Part shown: positions 1 to 9,259 of the stretch, piece after piece
Layout of the letters: each line of letters opens with the position of its first letter
How positions within the stretch are numbered: the first letter of the stretch is position 1
NCBI RefSeq assembly: GCF_025642255.1
Contig: NZ_CP106759.1
Location: 833,501-897,500, forward strand
Reading direction: 5' to 3'
Source: Stenotrophomonas maltophilia
Lineage (GTDB): Bacteria; Pseudomonadota; Gammaproteobacteria; Xanthomonadales; Xanthomonadaceae
DNA: 64,000 nucleotides
Made by a program: the position numbers and the translations under genes
The notes under the pieces: model-generated
What the model was told of the DNA's origin: nothing
The model's database searches: none
What the model saw: only the letters and a program-made list of their open reading frames with translations

Positions 1-359
1 TGTGCGAGAAGACCGCACATGACGGCCTGGCACGCATGGCGCTGGTGCCCCGCGTACTGGAAGCGCGTGGCCTGGACGTGACACCGGGCATGATCGACAA
101 GCTGCGCAACGTCGGCGATGGCGAGACCGCGGATGTGCTGGAGATCATTCTGCGCGAGGAAGTGGCGCACGTCGCCGCAGGTTCGCGCTGGTATCGCTGG
201 TACTGCGAACGTGCCGGCGTCGAACCGCGCGCACGCTTCAAGGCACTGCTGGTCGAGTTCGCAGGCGGTTACCTGCACGGTCCGTTCAACCTGGAAGCCC
301 GCCTGCTGGCCGGTTTCGATGCCGACGAACTGGCCAACCTGGTCGAACAGGCCGGCTGA
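1..359 (+). CDS. DUF455 ferritin-like protein, C-terminal part
   Basis: The reading frame is open from base 3 and ends with TGA at 357-359, so the gene starts upstream of the window; only about 118 C-terminal residues are visible. The helical sequence with 'LREEVAHVAAG' followed by 'WYRWYC' matches the DUF455 family, a ferritin-like four-helix fold whose Glu/His residues are expected to hold a di-iron centre. The EExxH pattern at the core of that fold is present here. The role of the family is not established. An internal ATG at 36 is unlikely to be the true start because coding sequence continues upstream of it. The gene ends 42 bases before the end of the convergent DUF2235 gene. Confidence 0.8.
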   Translation, partial: CEKTAHDGLARMALVPRVLEARGLDVTPGMIDKLRNVGDGETADVLEIILREEVAHVAAGSRWYRWYCERAGVEPRARFKALLVEFAGGYLHGPFNLEARLLAGFDADELANLVEQAG

Positions 360-401
360 CCGGCAACGCGGGAGCCCAGTCCCGCCCTGCGCGGGTGCGT
401 C

Positions 402-1859
402 TCATGTGTTCGGCAGCACCACCCGCTTGCCATCCACGGTGGGGCGGTTGATGTAGAACAGGCCGGGACCGGGTCGATACGGCAGCTCGCTCACGCCGGC
501 ATCGGCCGCATAGGTCAGCGCGGTATCGCCCAGAGCGTCGAAATTCCAGTGTGCCGACTGCATCAGGTAGCGCCTGCGCAGCAGTGCTTCCTGGGCCGGG
601 GTGAGGGCCTGGCCGGCCATCAGCCGGCGCGCGATCGGCAGCAGTGCTTCGGGCAGTTCCCAGCCGGCAACCGCGTTGGCATCTGCGCGCCAGCGTACGC
701 CGGCGGCGATGGCCTGCTGCTGCATCACCTGCAGGGCCACCAGCTGGTAACGCCAGTCGATGCGCCGACGCAGCACCACTGCCGCGGTGACGTACAACAC
801 CGGCGACAGCAGCACGCTGCGGCTGCCGGCGCGGCGTTGCTGCTGCCACTGGTGCCAGACATCGACCCACACTTCCTTTTCCCCCAGCCCGAGCTGCTGC
901 CGCCAGCGTTCGGCATCCGCCTGCGCCTCGGCGTACACCGTCGTGGCCTGAAGCTGTGCCAGCGGGGGGACCTGGTAGTCGGCCACGCCTGGCCGACGCA
1001 GCTGCTGCCGGCGTGGGCGACTGAGCAGCTTCGGTCCTTCCTCTGTCTGGTTGTAGCCACCGCCGATGTTGGCGTGCACGCCGGGCAGTGCGATCTCCAC
1101 GTGCGCTGCGGCCACCCGCGTGAGCGGGTAGTGCTGGCGATGTTCGTCGCGCGCGACCAGCTGCACGACACGTCCGGCGATGTCGGCGGCGAGGGCGACG
1201 CATGGTCGCTCATCGGCTCTTCCCCCGCTTACGGCGACGACCGTGTCGAACAGGCCGATGAAGCGCAGCAGCGGCCGTGCCGGCGCGAAGCCGGCGGCGC
1301 ACGCCAGCCCCGCGTCCTGCAGCAGTTGCTGCCAGCGGGCCGTATCCCAGGCCTGCAAGCGGTTGGCGGCATCGCGCGCCGCCGCCGCCCCGCGCGAGTA
1401 TCCGAACAGATCCAGCTGCACGGCCTGCACGGGCCTGTGCCAGCGCGCGGACATGCTGGTCAATGCTGCCGGCAACAGCTCGTTGAGCGCGCGCTCGACC
1501 TTGGCACGCACACCGCTGGCGCCGATGCCGAAGGCCAGTCCCAGCAGATCGTCTTCGGCATCATCGCGGGTGCCCACCCCTTCCACGTAGATGGCCAGCG
1601 AGGGGAACGGCAGCGTCTCCTTGCGGCTGTCCGGATACAACCGGTGCAGCCGTGCGACGTTGGTCAGGCCATTGTCGTAGCTGCTGGTCAGCCGGCTCTG
1701 ATAGGTCGAATCATCGTCGGCGCGCAGCACGGCAGGGCGGGGTTGCGGCACCTGGACGTGTCCGCGCGCCAGGTTGTGCGCGTTGTTGCGGGTGCCATCG
1801 AAGAACAGACCAATCCGCAGCACGGCGGCATCGTCATGGGTGTCCTGCGCTGGTGCCAT
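402..1859 (-). CDS. DUF2235 alpha/beta hydrolase (phospholipase Tle1-like fold)
   Basis: A 485-residue protein with the DUF2235 signature: 'FFDGTRNN' near residues 19-26, a 'GVGT' turn near 95, a GxSxG-like nucleophile elbow 'GYSRGA' (Ser about 155), a 'GLFDTV' strand with the likely acid, and 'GVHANIGGGY' near 260 with the likely histidine. DUF2235 covers uncharacterised serine hydrolases and the Tle1 phospholipase effectors of type VI secretion. No vgrG, PAAR or immunity-like partner lies next to it here, so an effector role is only possible. The start at 1859 is preferred over an ATG at 1865 because a GGGGA motif then sits 6 bases upstream. It stands alone, divergent from the protease gene. 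Confidence 0.75.
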   Translation of the reverse strand: MAPAQDTHDDAAVLRIGLFFDGTRNNAHNLARGHVQVPQPRPAVLRADDDSTYQSRLTSSYDNGLTNVARLHRLYPDSRKETLPFPSLAIYVEGVGTRDDAEDDLLGLAFGIGASGVRAKVERALNELLPAALTSMSARWHRPVQAVQLDLFGYSRGAAAARDAANRLQAWDTARWQQLLQDAGLACAAGFAPARPLLRFIGLFDTVVAVSGGRADERPCVALAADIAGRVVQLVARDEHRQHYPLTRVAAAHVEIALPGVHANIGGGYNQTEEGPKLLSRPRRQQLRRPGVADYQVPPLAQLQATTVYAEAQADAERWRQQLGLGEKEVWVDVWHQWQQQRRAGSRSVLLSPVLYVTAAVVLRRRIDWRYQLVALQVMQQQAIAAGVRWRADANAVAGWELPEALLPIARRLMAGQALTPAQEALLRRRYLMQSAHWNFDALGDTALTYAADAGVSELPYRPGPGLFYINRPTVDGKRVVLPNT

Positions 1860-2084
1860 GTGCATTCCCCGTCGTGGCTACGTCACGGTAGCGCGAAAGC
1901 GGCGTGTTGGCGAAGTGTAGCGACGCTGTTGACCTGACTGAACGCAGATGCGATCGATCACAGATCCAGATTCTCATTCCCACCGCCTATTGAATTCACA
2001 CGACCTGCGCAGGCCAGATGGCCGGACCCGACACAACGGGTCGTGCTGCATCACTGCTGTTCACTTCATTCAAGGAGCGACGAA

Positions 2085-3338
2085 ATGATGTCCAGATCGA
2101 TTGGCAAGACGGCGGGTGGCCTGTTGCTGGGAATGTCGGTGGTTGCGGCCGCCGGTGCTGCACCGTTGTTCGAGCCGGTGACGGTACTCAGTCGTGCATC
2201 GGCAAGCAGTGAACCTGCGCTGGGCCGGTTGCTGGCGACGCCGTCCACGGCCGCCGTGCAGGAGGTGCGGGTCGATGCCGCTGCCACCGCGCAGCCGCAG
2301 CTGGAGTTCGAGCTGCTTGGCCAGCGGGTGCAGGCGGTACGCAGCAAGGTCGAAACGCTGCCCGACGGCGGCTCTGTCTGGTACGGCCAGCTCCGCTCCG
2401 CGTCGGGCAGGCTGCAGGCGGCCACCTCCAATGGACAGGATGACCCTGGCAATTCGGTGATCCTGGTCCGCTCCGGCGACACGCTGACCGGCTCGATCCG
2501 CAAGGACGGCAAACTCTACCGGTTGCGTCCGCTCGGCAACCGCCACGTCCTGGTGGAAGTGGATGAATCGCGGATGCCGGCCGACCACCCGGCCGACTAC
2601 AACCAGTTGCCGAAGATTCCGCTGCCGGCCGATGACCGCATCGGCATTGCCCAGGCGTCTTCGGGAACGCCGGCGACCATCCGCGTACTGGTGGTGGCCA
2701 CCAATGCCGCCGTCGCCGCCTATGGCGGCAACATGCAGTCGCTGGTGCAGCTGGCGGTCGCCGAGTCGAACCAGGGCTACACCAACAGCAATGTCGGCCT
2801 GACGCTGCAGCTGGCCCGCTACGAGACCACCAGTTACAGCGAATCCGGCGACTTCAATACCGATCTGGCACGTTTCCGCGGCACCAGCGACGGCTACATG
2901 GACAGCATCCACAGCAGCCGCAATACCTACACGGCCGATGTCGGCGTGCTGCTGATCAACAACGCGTCGTACTGCGGCCTGGCCTCGGGCATCGGCTCAA
3001 GCGCATCCACCGCATTCGCGGCGGTGTACTGGGATTGCGCGACCGGCTACTACTCGTTCGCCCACGAGATCGGCCACCTGCAGAGCGCGCGGCACGATCT
3101 CGCCAACGATCCGAGCACGTCGCCGTACGCCTATGGCCATGGCTATCGCTATGAGCCGTCCAGCGGTACCGGCTGGCGCACCATCATGGCGTACAACTGC
3201 ACCCGCAGCTGCCCGCGCCTGAATTACTGGTCCAATCCGAACATCAGCTACAGCGGCATCCCGATGGGCACTGCCAGCACCGCCGACAACCAGCGCGTGC
3301 TGGTCAATACCAAGCACACCATCGCCGGCTTCCGGTAA
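2085..3338 (+). CDS. Secreted zinc metalloendopeptidase, M72 (peptidyl-Asp) type
   Basis: A 417-residue exported protease. The N-terminus has lysine/arginine residues, then a hydrophobic stretch ending AAAGAAP, a typical signal peptide. Residues about 30-190 form a likely propeptide. The catalytic centre is 'HEIGHLQSARHD' at about 327-338, which supplies the three zinc histidines and the catalytic Glu, and it is followed by a Met-turn 'RTIMAY' with Met at about 368. This arrangement fits the metzincin-like M72 family (Pseudomonas fragi peptidyl-Asp protease). The first of two tandem ATGs is chosen because AAGGAG lies 7 bases upstream; a longer frame from 2043 lacks a ribosome site. A hairpin follows at 3351-3373. 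It probably acts outside the cell in nutrient acquisition. Confidence 0.85.
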   Translation: MMSRSIGKTAGGLLLGMSVVAAAGAAPLFEPVTVLSRASASSEPALGRLLATPSTAAVQEVRVDAAATAQPQLEFELLGQRVQAVRSKVETLPDGGSVWYGQLRSASGRLQAATSNGQDDPGNSVILVRSGDTLTGSIRKDGKLYRLRPLGNRHVLVEVDESRMPADHPADYNQLPKIPLPADDRIGIAQASSGTPATIRVLVVATNAAVAAYGGNMQSLVQLAVAESNQGYTNSNVGLTLQLARYETTSYSESGDFNTDLARFRGTSDGYMDSIHSSRNTYTADVGVLLINNASYCGLASGIGSSASTAFAAVYWDCATGYYSFAHEIGHLQSARHDLANDPSTSPYAYGHGYRYEPSSGTGWRTIMAYNCTRSCPRLNYWSNPNISYSGIPMGTASTADNQRVLVNTKHTIAGFR

Positions 3339-3350
3339 CCGGTACTCGGG

Positions 3351-3373
3351 GCGCACGACCCGGGGTCGTGCGC
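3351..3373. terminator. Hairpin between convergent protease and lpxH genes
   Basis: A 10-bp perfect stem (GCGCACGACC / GGTCGTGCGC) with a 3-base loop lies between the two convergent stop codons. It has no clear T-run, so intrinsic termination is possible but not certain. Confidence 0.4.
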
Positions 3374-3392
3374 TGCCTTGGATGGACGGGCC

Positions 3393-4133
3393 TCAGGTCA
3401 GCGAATCCAGCGTCCAGCCCTGTGGGGTCACGCGCAGTACCGAGCCCTGCTCGTACCAGTCACCCAGAACGATGCGGGTGCAGCTGCGTCCGCCGGCCTG
3501 CAGCGCATGGATTGCAGGGCGGTGGGTGTGGCCGTGGATCATGGTGTCCACGCCGTGACGGATGAAGGTGGCCTCCACTTCGGCCGGGGCCACGTCGGTT
3601 ACTGTCTCGAACTGCACGCGGTCGCCCTGTTTCATTTCCGACTGCCGTGCCTGGCTCGCTTCACGGGCCTTCTGTGCGAAGGCAATGCGTGCGGCCAGCG
3701 GTTGCGAGAGGAACTGCGCCTGGAAGGCCGGATCGCGCGTCTGTGCGCGGAACTGCTGGTAGGGAATGTCGTCGGTGCACAGCAGATCGCCGTGCTGCAG
3801 CAGCACGGCACGGCCGTACAGCTCGATCACGCAGGGGTCGGGCAGGATGCGCAGGCCGGCGCGGCGTGCGTAGTCTTCGCCAAGCAGGAAATCGCGGTTG
3901 CCGCGGATGAAGTACACCGGCACGCCGCTGTCGGCGAGCGTCCTCAATGCGTCCGCCACCGCATCGGCGGCGGGTGAGGGCGTGTCGTCGCCGATCCAGG
4001 CCTCGAACAGATCGCCCAGGATGTACAGCGCGTCCGCGCCGGGCGCCTGTTCGCGCAGGAAACGCAGGAACAGGTCGGTGATTTCCGGACGGCTCGGGTC
4101 CAGGTGCAGGTCGGAAATGAACAGCGTGGTCAT
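3393..4133 (-). CDS. lpxH: UDP-2,3-diacylglucosamine pyrophosphatase
   Basis: Cleaves UDP-2,3-diacylglucosamine to lipid X and UMP, the fourth step of lipid A synthesis, at the inner face of the cytoplasmic membrane. The 246 residues show the full calcineurin-like metal set: 'DLHL' (D8, H10), '[11 protein letters not shown]' (D41), 'GNRDF' (N79), 'HGD' (H114) and 'HGHTHRP' near 200-204, all close to their E. coli LpxH positions. The start at 4133 gives the expected N-terminus [11 protein letters not shown]. The gene is monocistronic, with a SMAG repeat just upstream at 4163-4185. Identification is firm. Confidence 0.95.
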   Translation of the reverse strand: MTTLFISDLHLDPSRPEITDLFLRFLREQAPGADALYILGDLFEAWIGDDTPSPAADAVADALRTLADSGVPVYFIRGNRDFLLGEDYARRAGLRILPDPCVIELYGRAVLLQHGDLLCTDDIPYQQFRAQTRDPAFQAQFLSQPLAARIAFAQKAREASQARQSEMKQGDRVQFETVTDVAPAEVEATFIRHGVDTMIHGHTHRPAIHALQAGGRSCTRIVLGDWYEQGSVLRVTPQGWTLDSLT

Positions 4134-4162
4134 GCCGGCATTCTAGGTCATCCCGGATGCCG

Positions 4163-4185
4163 GTAGCGCCGGGCCATGGCCCGCC
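4163..4185 (+). repeat. SMAG (GTAG-headed) REP element
   Basis: GTAG followed by a palindrome CGCCGGGCCATGGCCCG in the 71-base gap between lpxH and the PAP2 gene. It matches the SMAG REP class of S. maltophilia. Confidence 0.8.
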
Positions 4186-4204
4186 AGCGCGGCGGCAGTG
4201 ACCC

Positions 4205-4744
4205 TCACACCGGCAGCGGCAGCCAGGCCAGGCTGGCCGACGCCAGCAGTGCGGCGATGCCGGTGGCGGCCAGCACATCGCTGGGGTAATGCAGGCCCAG
4301 CACGACCCGCGACAGGCCCACGCCGAGGGTGAACGGCACCAGCAGCGGCGCCAGCCAGGGGTAATAGGCCAACGCCACGATGGTGAACGACACCGCGTGC
4401 AGGGTATGCCCGGACGGGAAACTGAACTCGTCCAGGGGGGCCACCCAGGCCCGGATGCGCAGATCCGCGGCATACGGGCGGGGGCGCCGGGTCCAGCGCT
4501 TGAGGCCCTTGTACAGCAGCAGCGCGGCCAGGCCGGTGGCGGCCATGTGCACCGATGCGCGCAGCCCGTCAAAGCCATCGATCGCCACCAGTACACCCAT
4601 CAGCACGTACCAGAACACGCCGTCGCCGAGCCGGCTGATGATCGAGAACAGACGGCGCACGCGGCGGCGCCGGCAATAGTGGTTCGCCCGCCGGCACAGG
4701 CGTGTTTCGCTGCCGCGCAGCAGTTCAAGCGGCGTGGTGCGCAT
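4205..4744 (-). CDS. PAP2-family membrane phosphatase
   Basis: A 179-residue integral membrane phosphatase. It carries the three PAP2 active-site motifs: K-x6-RPRP ('KRWTRRPRP'), 'PSGH' and 'SRVVLGLHYPSD', placed between several hydrophobic helices as in bacterial lipid phosphatases such as PgpB and LpxE. The substrate cannot be read from sequence; phosphatidate, undecaprenyl diphosphate and lipid A phosphates are all candidates. The start at 4744 overlaps the end of the upstream glycosyltransferase gene by 20 bases, so the two are likely translated together. That pairing suggests a glycolipid or envelope lipid pathway. A longer frame from 4786 would overlap the partner more and lacks family similarity. 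Confidence 0.85.
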   Translation of the reverse strand: MRTTPLELLRGSETRLCRRANHYCRRRRVRRLFSIISRLGDGVFWYVLMGVLVAIDGFDGLRASVHMAATGLAALLLYKGLKRWTRRPRPYAADLRIRAWVAPLDEFSFPSGHTLHAVSFTIVALAYYPWLAPLLVPFTLGVGLSRVVLGLHYPSDVLAATGIAALLASASLAWLPLPV

Positions 4745-5870
4745 GGCCAGTCCTCCGGGTGTTCGCCAGCTCGGCCAGCAGCGCATCGAACTCGGCCACC
4801 ACCTGCTGCGGATGCAGCCGCTTCATCGCCCGTGCGGCCTGGCTGCCCAGTTCGCGGCGCAGCGTGTCATCGCTGGCCAGCTGCACGGCCGCTTCGACGA
4901 ATTGCTCGTCGTTGTCCACGGCGGCACCGTTCTCGCCGTTGCGCAGGTACTCACGCGCCGCGCCGTAATCGAAGGCCACCGTGGCCAGGCCGCTGGCCAT
5001 GCTTTCCAGGGTCACGTTGCCGAAGGTCTCGCTGCGGCTGGGGAACAGGAACAGATCGCCGCTGGCGAAATGGCGGGCCAGCGCTTCGCCGCGCTGGATG
5101 CCGCAGAAGATGAAGTCGGGGTTCTCATGCGCCAGCTTCTCCCGTGCGGGCCCGTCGCCGACCCAGACGAAGCGTGCCTTCGGCCGTATCTGCTGCAGGC
5201 GGCGGAACGCCTTCACGGCCAGTCCGAGGTTCTTCTCGGCGGCGATGCGGCCAACGTAGATCGCTGCCAGGCCGTTGCCGTCGATGCCCCATTCCTCGCG
5301 CAGGGTGGGGTCACGCCGGCCCGGGTCGAACTGCTGGCTGTCGACCGCGCGGGCCAGCAGCCGGACGCGCTCGAAGCCCTGTTCGGCAAGGAACTGTTGG
5401 AGCTCGCGGGTGGGCACGAGGGTGGCGTCGGCCTGGTTGTGGAAGCGGCGCATCCAGCGCATCGCAGCGGCCTGCAGCCAGGCGACCCCGTAGTCGGGCA
5501 GATACTCGTCGAAGCGGGTGTGAAAGCCACTGGCTACCGGGATGCCGAGGCGCCGCGCGGTACGCAGCGCCGACCAGCCCAGCGGGCCTTCGGTAGCGAC
5601 ATAGATCGCATCCGGGCGCTGCTGCTGCCAGTGGCGACCGAGCCGGATCGGGGCCGGCAGGCCGAACCGCAACCCGGGATAGCGGGGCAGGGCGGCGCCG
5701 GGCACCAGCAGGGTACCGGGAGCGGAATCCAGCGCTTCACTGGCCTGGCGTGGCCGGATCAGGTCGATCTCGTGCCCGGCCGTCCGCAGGCCCTGTTCCA
5801 GTCCCTGCACGGTCAGTGCGACGCCGTTGACTTCCGGCGGATACGTCTCGGTGACGATGGCATAGCGCAT
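4725..5870 (-). CDS. Glycosyltransferase family 4 (GT-B)
   Basis: A 381-residue GT-B enzyme. The N-terminus 'MRYAIVTETYPPEVNGVA' is the typical acceptor-domain start of GT4 enzymes that act on diacylglycerol or phosphatidylinositol-like lipids. The C-terminal half has 'YVGRIAAEKNLGLAVKAF' and 'FPSRSETFGNVTLESMASG', the E-x7-E sugar-nucleotide binding motif. It probably transfers a hexose or uronic acid from a nucleotide sugar to a membrane lipid. The downstream PAP2 phosphatase overlaps its 3' end and may prepare the acceptor. The start at 5870 is chosen for its match to family N-termini; the open frame to 5993 gives low-complexity sequence. Confidence 0.85.
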   Translation of the reverse strand: MRYAIVTETYPPEVNGVALTVQGLEQGLRTAGHEIDLIRPRQASEALDSAPGTLLVPGAALPRYPGLRFGLPAPIRLGRHWQQQRPDAIYVATEGPLGWSALRTARRLGIPVASGFHTRFDEYLPDYGVAWLQAAAMRWMRRFHNQADATLVPTRELQQFLAEQGFERVRLLARAVDSQQFDPGRRDPTLREEWGIDGNGLAAIYVGRIAAEKNLGLAVKAFRRLQQIRPKARFVWVGDGPAREKLAHENPDFIFCGIQRGEALARHFASGDLFLFPSRSETFGNVTLESMASGLATVAFDYGAAREYLRNGENGAAVDNDEQFVEAAVQLASDDTLRRELGSQAARAMKRLHPQQVVAEFDALLAELANTRRTGHAHHAA

Positions 5871-5983
5871 GGCGGGCCTCCGGTTTCCCGGCATGCTCGG
5901 GCCTGGCGATGTAGCCGACATGACGGCTTGGCGACACAGGCATGACAGACGCGCAGGAGTGCCGGCGGCGGGGCCGGGGCCAG

Positions 5984-6011
5984 AAAAAACCACGGCCCCG
6001 AAGGGCCGTGG
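5984..6011 (-). terminator. Rho-independent terminator of the TonB receptor gene
   Basis: On the minus strand a 9-bp GC stem (CCACGGCCC / GGGCCGTGG) with loop TTCG is followed by six T. It lies directly after the receptor stop codon at 6037. Confidence 0.9.
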
Positions 6012-6036
6012 TCGTGGAGCGTCGCAGTGCGATCGA

Positions 6037-8967
6037 TCAGAAGCGCTGCTGGTACTTCATGTAGATGAAACGACCGATGTCGTAGCCACCGTAGTACGAG
6101 AACGCGGAGTTCGGCTTGCTGTACATGATCGGGCCGGACTTCTCGAACACGTTGTTGGCGCCGACGGCGACGGTCGCATCCCACGGCAGGTTGTAGCGGA
6201 ACTGCACGTCGTGGAAGGTCACCGAACCACGCTCGTTGTAGTTGCGCGAGCCCTTGTACCACGGTGCATACACGCCCGGATCGGAGCACTCGTCCGGATA
6301 CAGACCGATGTTGGAGCAGGTCTCCTTCACGCCCGAGTAGTAGCGCGCGGTCCAGGTCACCCCGAAGTCACCCAGATCGTAGCCCAGCGCCAGGTTCGAG
6401 CGGACGCGGAAGGCGCTGCCGATGCCGTTGGTGACGATCGGAACGATCGAGCTGTCGTTCGAGGTGCGGTAGGTCGCACTGGACACGTAGGTGGTGGCCG
6501 AATTCACGTTGAACTTGCCGAACCGGGTGTCCAGACGGTAGCTCACATCCAGGTCGTAACCTTCGGTTTCCATGAAGCCCGCATTGCGGTTGCCGAACTT
6601 CAGGTTGGTCACGATGCCGGTCACCGGGTCACGCTGGAAGCGCGTGCAGCGCGAATCGATGCCTGCTTCGTAGCAGTCCTGCAGGATCTGGGTCGGCGTA
6701 TCGGCAATGATCGTGTTGTCGATGCGGATCTTCCACCAGTCCAGCGAGGCGTTGAAGCCCTGGATGAAGCTCGGGCTCCAGACCAGGCCCAGCGTCTTGC
6801 TGGTCGAGGTTTCCGGAGTCAGCTGCGGATTGGAGCCGGAGGTGAATGGCACCGGCGTGGCATCGGTGGAGGTGTTCACCGGAGTGCCGCCCTGGCGCAG
6901 CTGGCGGAAGGTATCGGCATTGGCGATGTCACGCGCGCAACGCGCACGGACTTCGGCGCTGGAGGCCGAGGAACCGAAGCGGGTGTCGCACGGATCGCTG
7001 AACTGCGCGAAGGTCTCGGAGCCACCACCGAACAGATCGTTGATGGTCGGGGCGCGGAAGCCCTCCGCCCAGGTGCCACGCACCATCAGCGAGTCGATCG
7101 GCTTCCACTTGAAGCCGAACTTGCTGTTGAGGGTGTTGCCGAAGGTGTTGTAGTCCGAGAAACGGGTAGCACCGTTGAAGCTCAGTTCCTTCGCGCCCGG
7201 CAGATCGGCCAGCACCGGAACGTTCACTTCCAGGTAGGCTTCATTGACGGTGTAGTCGCCACCGGTCGGGCCAGCCGCGAGGTTGGTGGTGGCGCCGGTC
7301 TGGGCCAGGGCATCCGGGGTGTACTTGCCTTCTTCCTTGCGGCTTTCCACGCCGAAGGCGAAGCCGAGGTCACCGGCCGGCAGGGTCACGATGCTGCCCG
7401 CGATGCTGGCGAAGAAGTTCTTGGAGGTGGTGCGGCCCTTGGTGATCTCATCCGGGAACAGCCACGCCTGCAGTTCTTCGTTGCCATAGATGCCATCGGC
7501 AGCGGTGGTGCCGTACGGAACCAGCGGGTTCCACGGCTTGCAGACGTCGTAGGAGATCGGAGCAGCGGCAGTGCCGCACTGCACCTTGCCGGTGGCAGCG
7601 TTGAAGAAGGACGGACCTACGCCGGCCGCGACGCGACCCTTGTGCAGGTTGCCGGTCGCCACCGATTCCAGCTCGTTGCGGTTGTACTGGTAGCCCACTT
7701 CCCAGTCGAAGTAACGCTCGCCGATGTCGAACGAGCCGTCGAACGAGGCCACCGCGCGGTAGGTCTTCAGCTCGCTGGTGGTCACGCGCGGCACTTCCCA
7801 GGTGCGGCGGTTCCAGGCCACCGCAGTCGGGGTGGCGAAGCCGTGCTGGTTGCCGAACGGGTTGAAGTAGCTGTCGATCGACATGGAGCCGACACCGGCG
7901 GTGCTCGACTGCAGCGGATAGCCCGCGATCTGGCGGGTGGACTCGCGCTGGTTGTAGCCCAGCTCGGTGCGGAAGTTGACGTTGTCGGTGATCTTGAACC
8001 GGCCGTCGAAGTAGATCGAGTCGCGCTTGACCGGGTACATCACGTGCATCTGGTCGTTGGCGTTGCTCACGTCACCGGTGAAGGGTGTGGTGCTGGTGAG
8101 GTGGTAATTGGCCGGATTGGTCGGGTCCGTGCCACGGTTGAGCGAGTAGCCACAGCCTGCCGGAGGCGTCGCATTGCAGCCGGGACCGCGCACGCCGGTG
8201 AACTGGCCGTACTGGCTGATGGTGGTCCAGTTGCTGCTGTCGTTCGGGTGGCGATCGGTCATGCCGTACTGGCTGAAGCCGCGGTCACGTGCCCACACGC
8301 CCTTCTCTTCTGCATGCTCGGCCGACAGGGTCAGCGAGATGCGGTCGTTGTTCCAGCCGGCGACCACGTCGAAGCGGTCGCGCGCGCCGTCGCCCTCGCT
8401 GTACTGGCCGTGGTAGACGTTGGCGGTCACGCCGGTGACGTTGGAGCGGGTGATGATGTTGACCACGCCAGCCATGGCATCCGAACCATAGATCGCAGAA
8501 GCGCCGTCCTTCAGCACCTCGATGCGCTCCACTGCCGACACCGGCAGGGAGGAAACGTCCTGGTAGCCGGACGTGCTGATGCCCAGGCGCTTGCCGTTGA
8601 CCAGCACCAGCGTGCGCTGCGTGCCCAGGTTGCGCATGTCGATGTAGGTGCCGCCCGCGTTCTCGCCTGCGGTCAGCGCGTTGGCGCGGCTGATTGCCGG
8701 GCTGCCCATCGCGGTGACGTTCTGCAGGATGTCGGCAACCGAGCTGAAGCCCTGGCGCTCGATATCGTTGCGGCTGATCGCGAACACCGGCTGGGCGGTT
8801 TCCACGTCGACCTGACGGATACGCGAACCGGTGATCTCGATACGGTCCAGGTTGGTCGGCGAAGCAGTGCTTTCGCTCTGGGCGAACGCGGGCAGTGCCG
8901 CCAGCGTTGCAGTGGTAGCCAGGGCATAGCGGATCGCCTGCCCCAGGGCGGTGGTGCGTGAAGTCAT
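6037..8967 (-). CDS. TonB-dependent outer-membrane receptor
   Basis: A 976-residue receptor of the large Xanthomonadaceae TonB-dependent class. It begins with a signal peptide (hydrophobic stretch ending ALPAFAQ near residue 28), then 'LDRIEITGSRI' leading into a plug domain ('NDIERQGFSSVADILQNV', 'YGSDAMAGVVNIIT'). A long 22-strand barrel follows and ends in the aromatic beta-signal 'YMKYQQRF'. The ligand cannot be deduced: no siderophore synthesis or sugar-degradation genes are adjacent. Receptors of this class take up siderophores, vitamins, peptides or carbohydrates with energy from TonB-ExbB-ExbD. The start at 8967 places the signal peptide correctly. It is monocistronic, with an AT-rich promoter region upstream. 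Confidence 0.93.
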   Translation of the reverse strand: MTSRTTALGQAIRYALATTATLAALPAFAQSESTASPTNLDRIEITGSRIRQVDVETAQPVFAISRNDIERQGFSSVADILQNVTAMGSPAISRANALTAGENAGGTYIDMRNLGTQRTLVLVNGKRLGISTSGYQDVSSLPVSAVERIEVLKDGASAIYGSDAMAGVVNIITRSNVTGVTANVYHGQYSEGDGARDRFDVVAGWNNDRISLTLSAEHAEEKGVWARDRGFSQYGMTDRHPNDSSNWTTISQYGQFTGVRGPGCNATPPAGCGYSLNRGTDPTNPANYHLTSTTPFTGDVSNANDQMHVMYPVKRDSIYFDGRFKITDNVNFRTELGYNQRESTRQIAGYPLQSSTAGVGSMSIDSYFNPFGNQHGFATPTAVAWNRRTWEVPRVTTSELKTYRAVASFDGSFDIGERYFDWEVGYQYNRNELESVATGNLHKGRVAAGVGPSFFNAATGKVQCGTAAAPISYDVCKPWNPLVPYGTTAADGIYGNEELQAWLFPDEITKGRTTSKNFFASIAGSIVTLPAGDLGFAFGVESRKEEGKYTPDALAQTGATTNLAAGPTGGDYTVNEAYLEVNVPVLADLPGAKELSFNGATRFSDYNTFGNTLNSKFGFKWKPIDSLMVRGTWAEGFRAPTINDLFGGGSETFAQFSDPCDTRFGSSASSAEVRARCARDIANADTFRQLRQGGTPVNTSTDATPVPFTSGSNPQLTPETSTSKTLGLVWSPSFIQGFNASLDWWKIRIDNTIIADTPTQILQDCYEAGIDSRCTRFQRDPVTGIVTNLKFGNRNAGFMETEGYDLDVSYRLDTRFGKFNVNSATTYVSSATYRTSNDSSIVPIVTNGIGSAFRVRSNLALGYDLGDFGVTWTARYYSGVKETCSNIGLYPDECSDPGVYAPWYKGSRNYNERGSVTFHDVQFRYNLPWDATVAVGANNVFEKSGPIMYSKPNSAFSYYGGYDIGRFIYMKYQQRF

Positions 8968-9259
8968 ACGAGCTCTCTCTCTCAGGTCGTGCAACGGACG
9001 CCAAAAAGGGCGTCGAAGAAGCCGGAAGGTCGTGCGACCGGACCAGCGACCCGATAGTAGTCTCGTTGGTTAATGCTGTGTAAAGAGGGTGTGTCGAACA
9101 AATTAACGCTTTGCCACAAATATTCACAAAACATGAACAAAAGCAATCGCTTACGATGCCGTCGCGGATGGACCGCCAACGACGGGCTGACGCGATGCAA
9201 CAGGAAAAGCCGCCAGATTGCGCAAAGTGTCACCGAATGTAACGCCGAGGCGCGCGTAT
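8968..9259. promoter_or_regulatory. Upstream region of the TonB receptor gene
   Basis: 292 bases between the receptor start and the end of ppx. Positions about 9055-9160 are clearly more AT-rich than the surroundings, which suits a minus-strand promoter for the receptor. I cannot assign a -35/-10 pair or a Fur box with confidence. No small gene or RNA was recognised. Confidence 0.45.

Noticed and set aside
402..1859. A type VI secretion effector module
   Set aside because: The DUF2235 fold allows it, but there is no vgrG, PAAR, chaperone or immunity gene beside it, so only the hydrolase family is called.
1920..2000. A Clp/CRP-type operator (TGCGA..TCACA) upstream of the protease
   Set aside because: The two half sites are 4 bases apart instead of 6, so the match to the consensus is poor.
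5869..8961. A 1030-codon open frame on the plus strand across the TonB receptor gene
   Set aside because: It is exactly antisense to a clear receptor with signal peptide, plug and beta-signal. Its own translation is low-complexity (Val, Ala, Gly, Arg, His-rich) with no domain, a known result of GC-rich codon bias.
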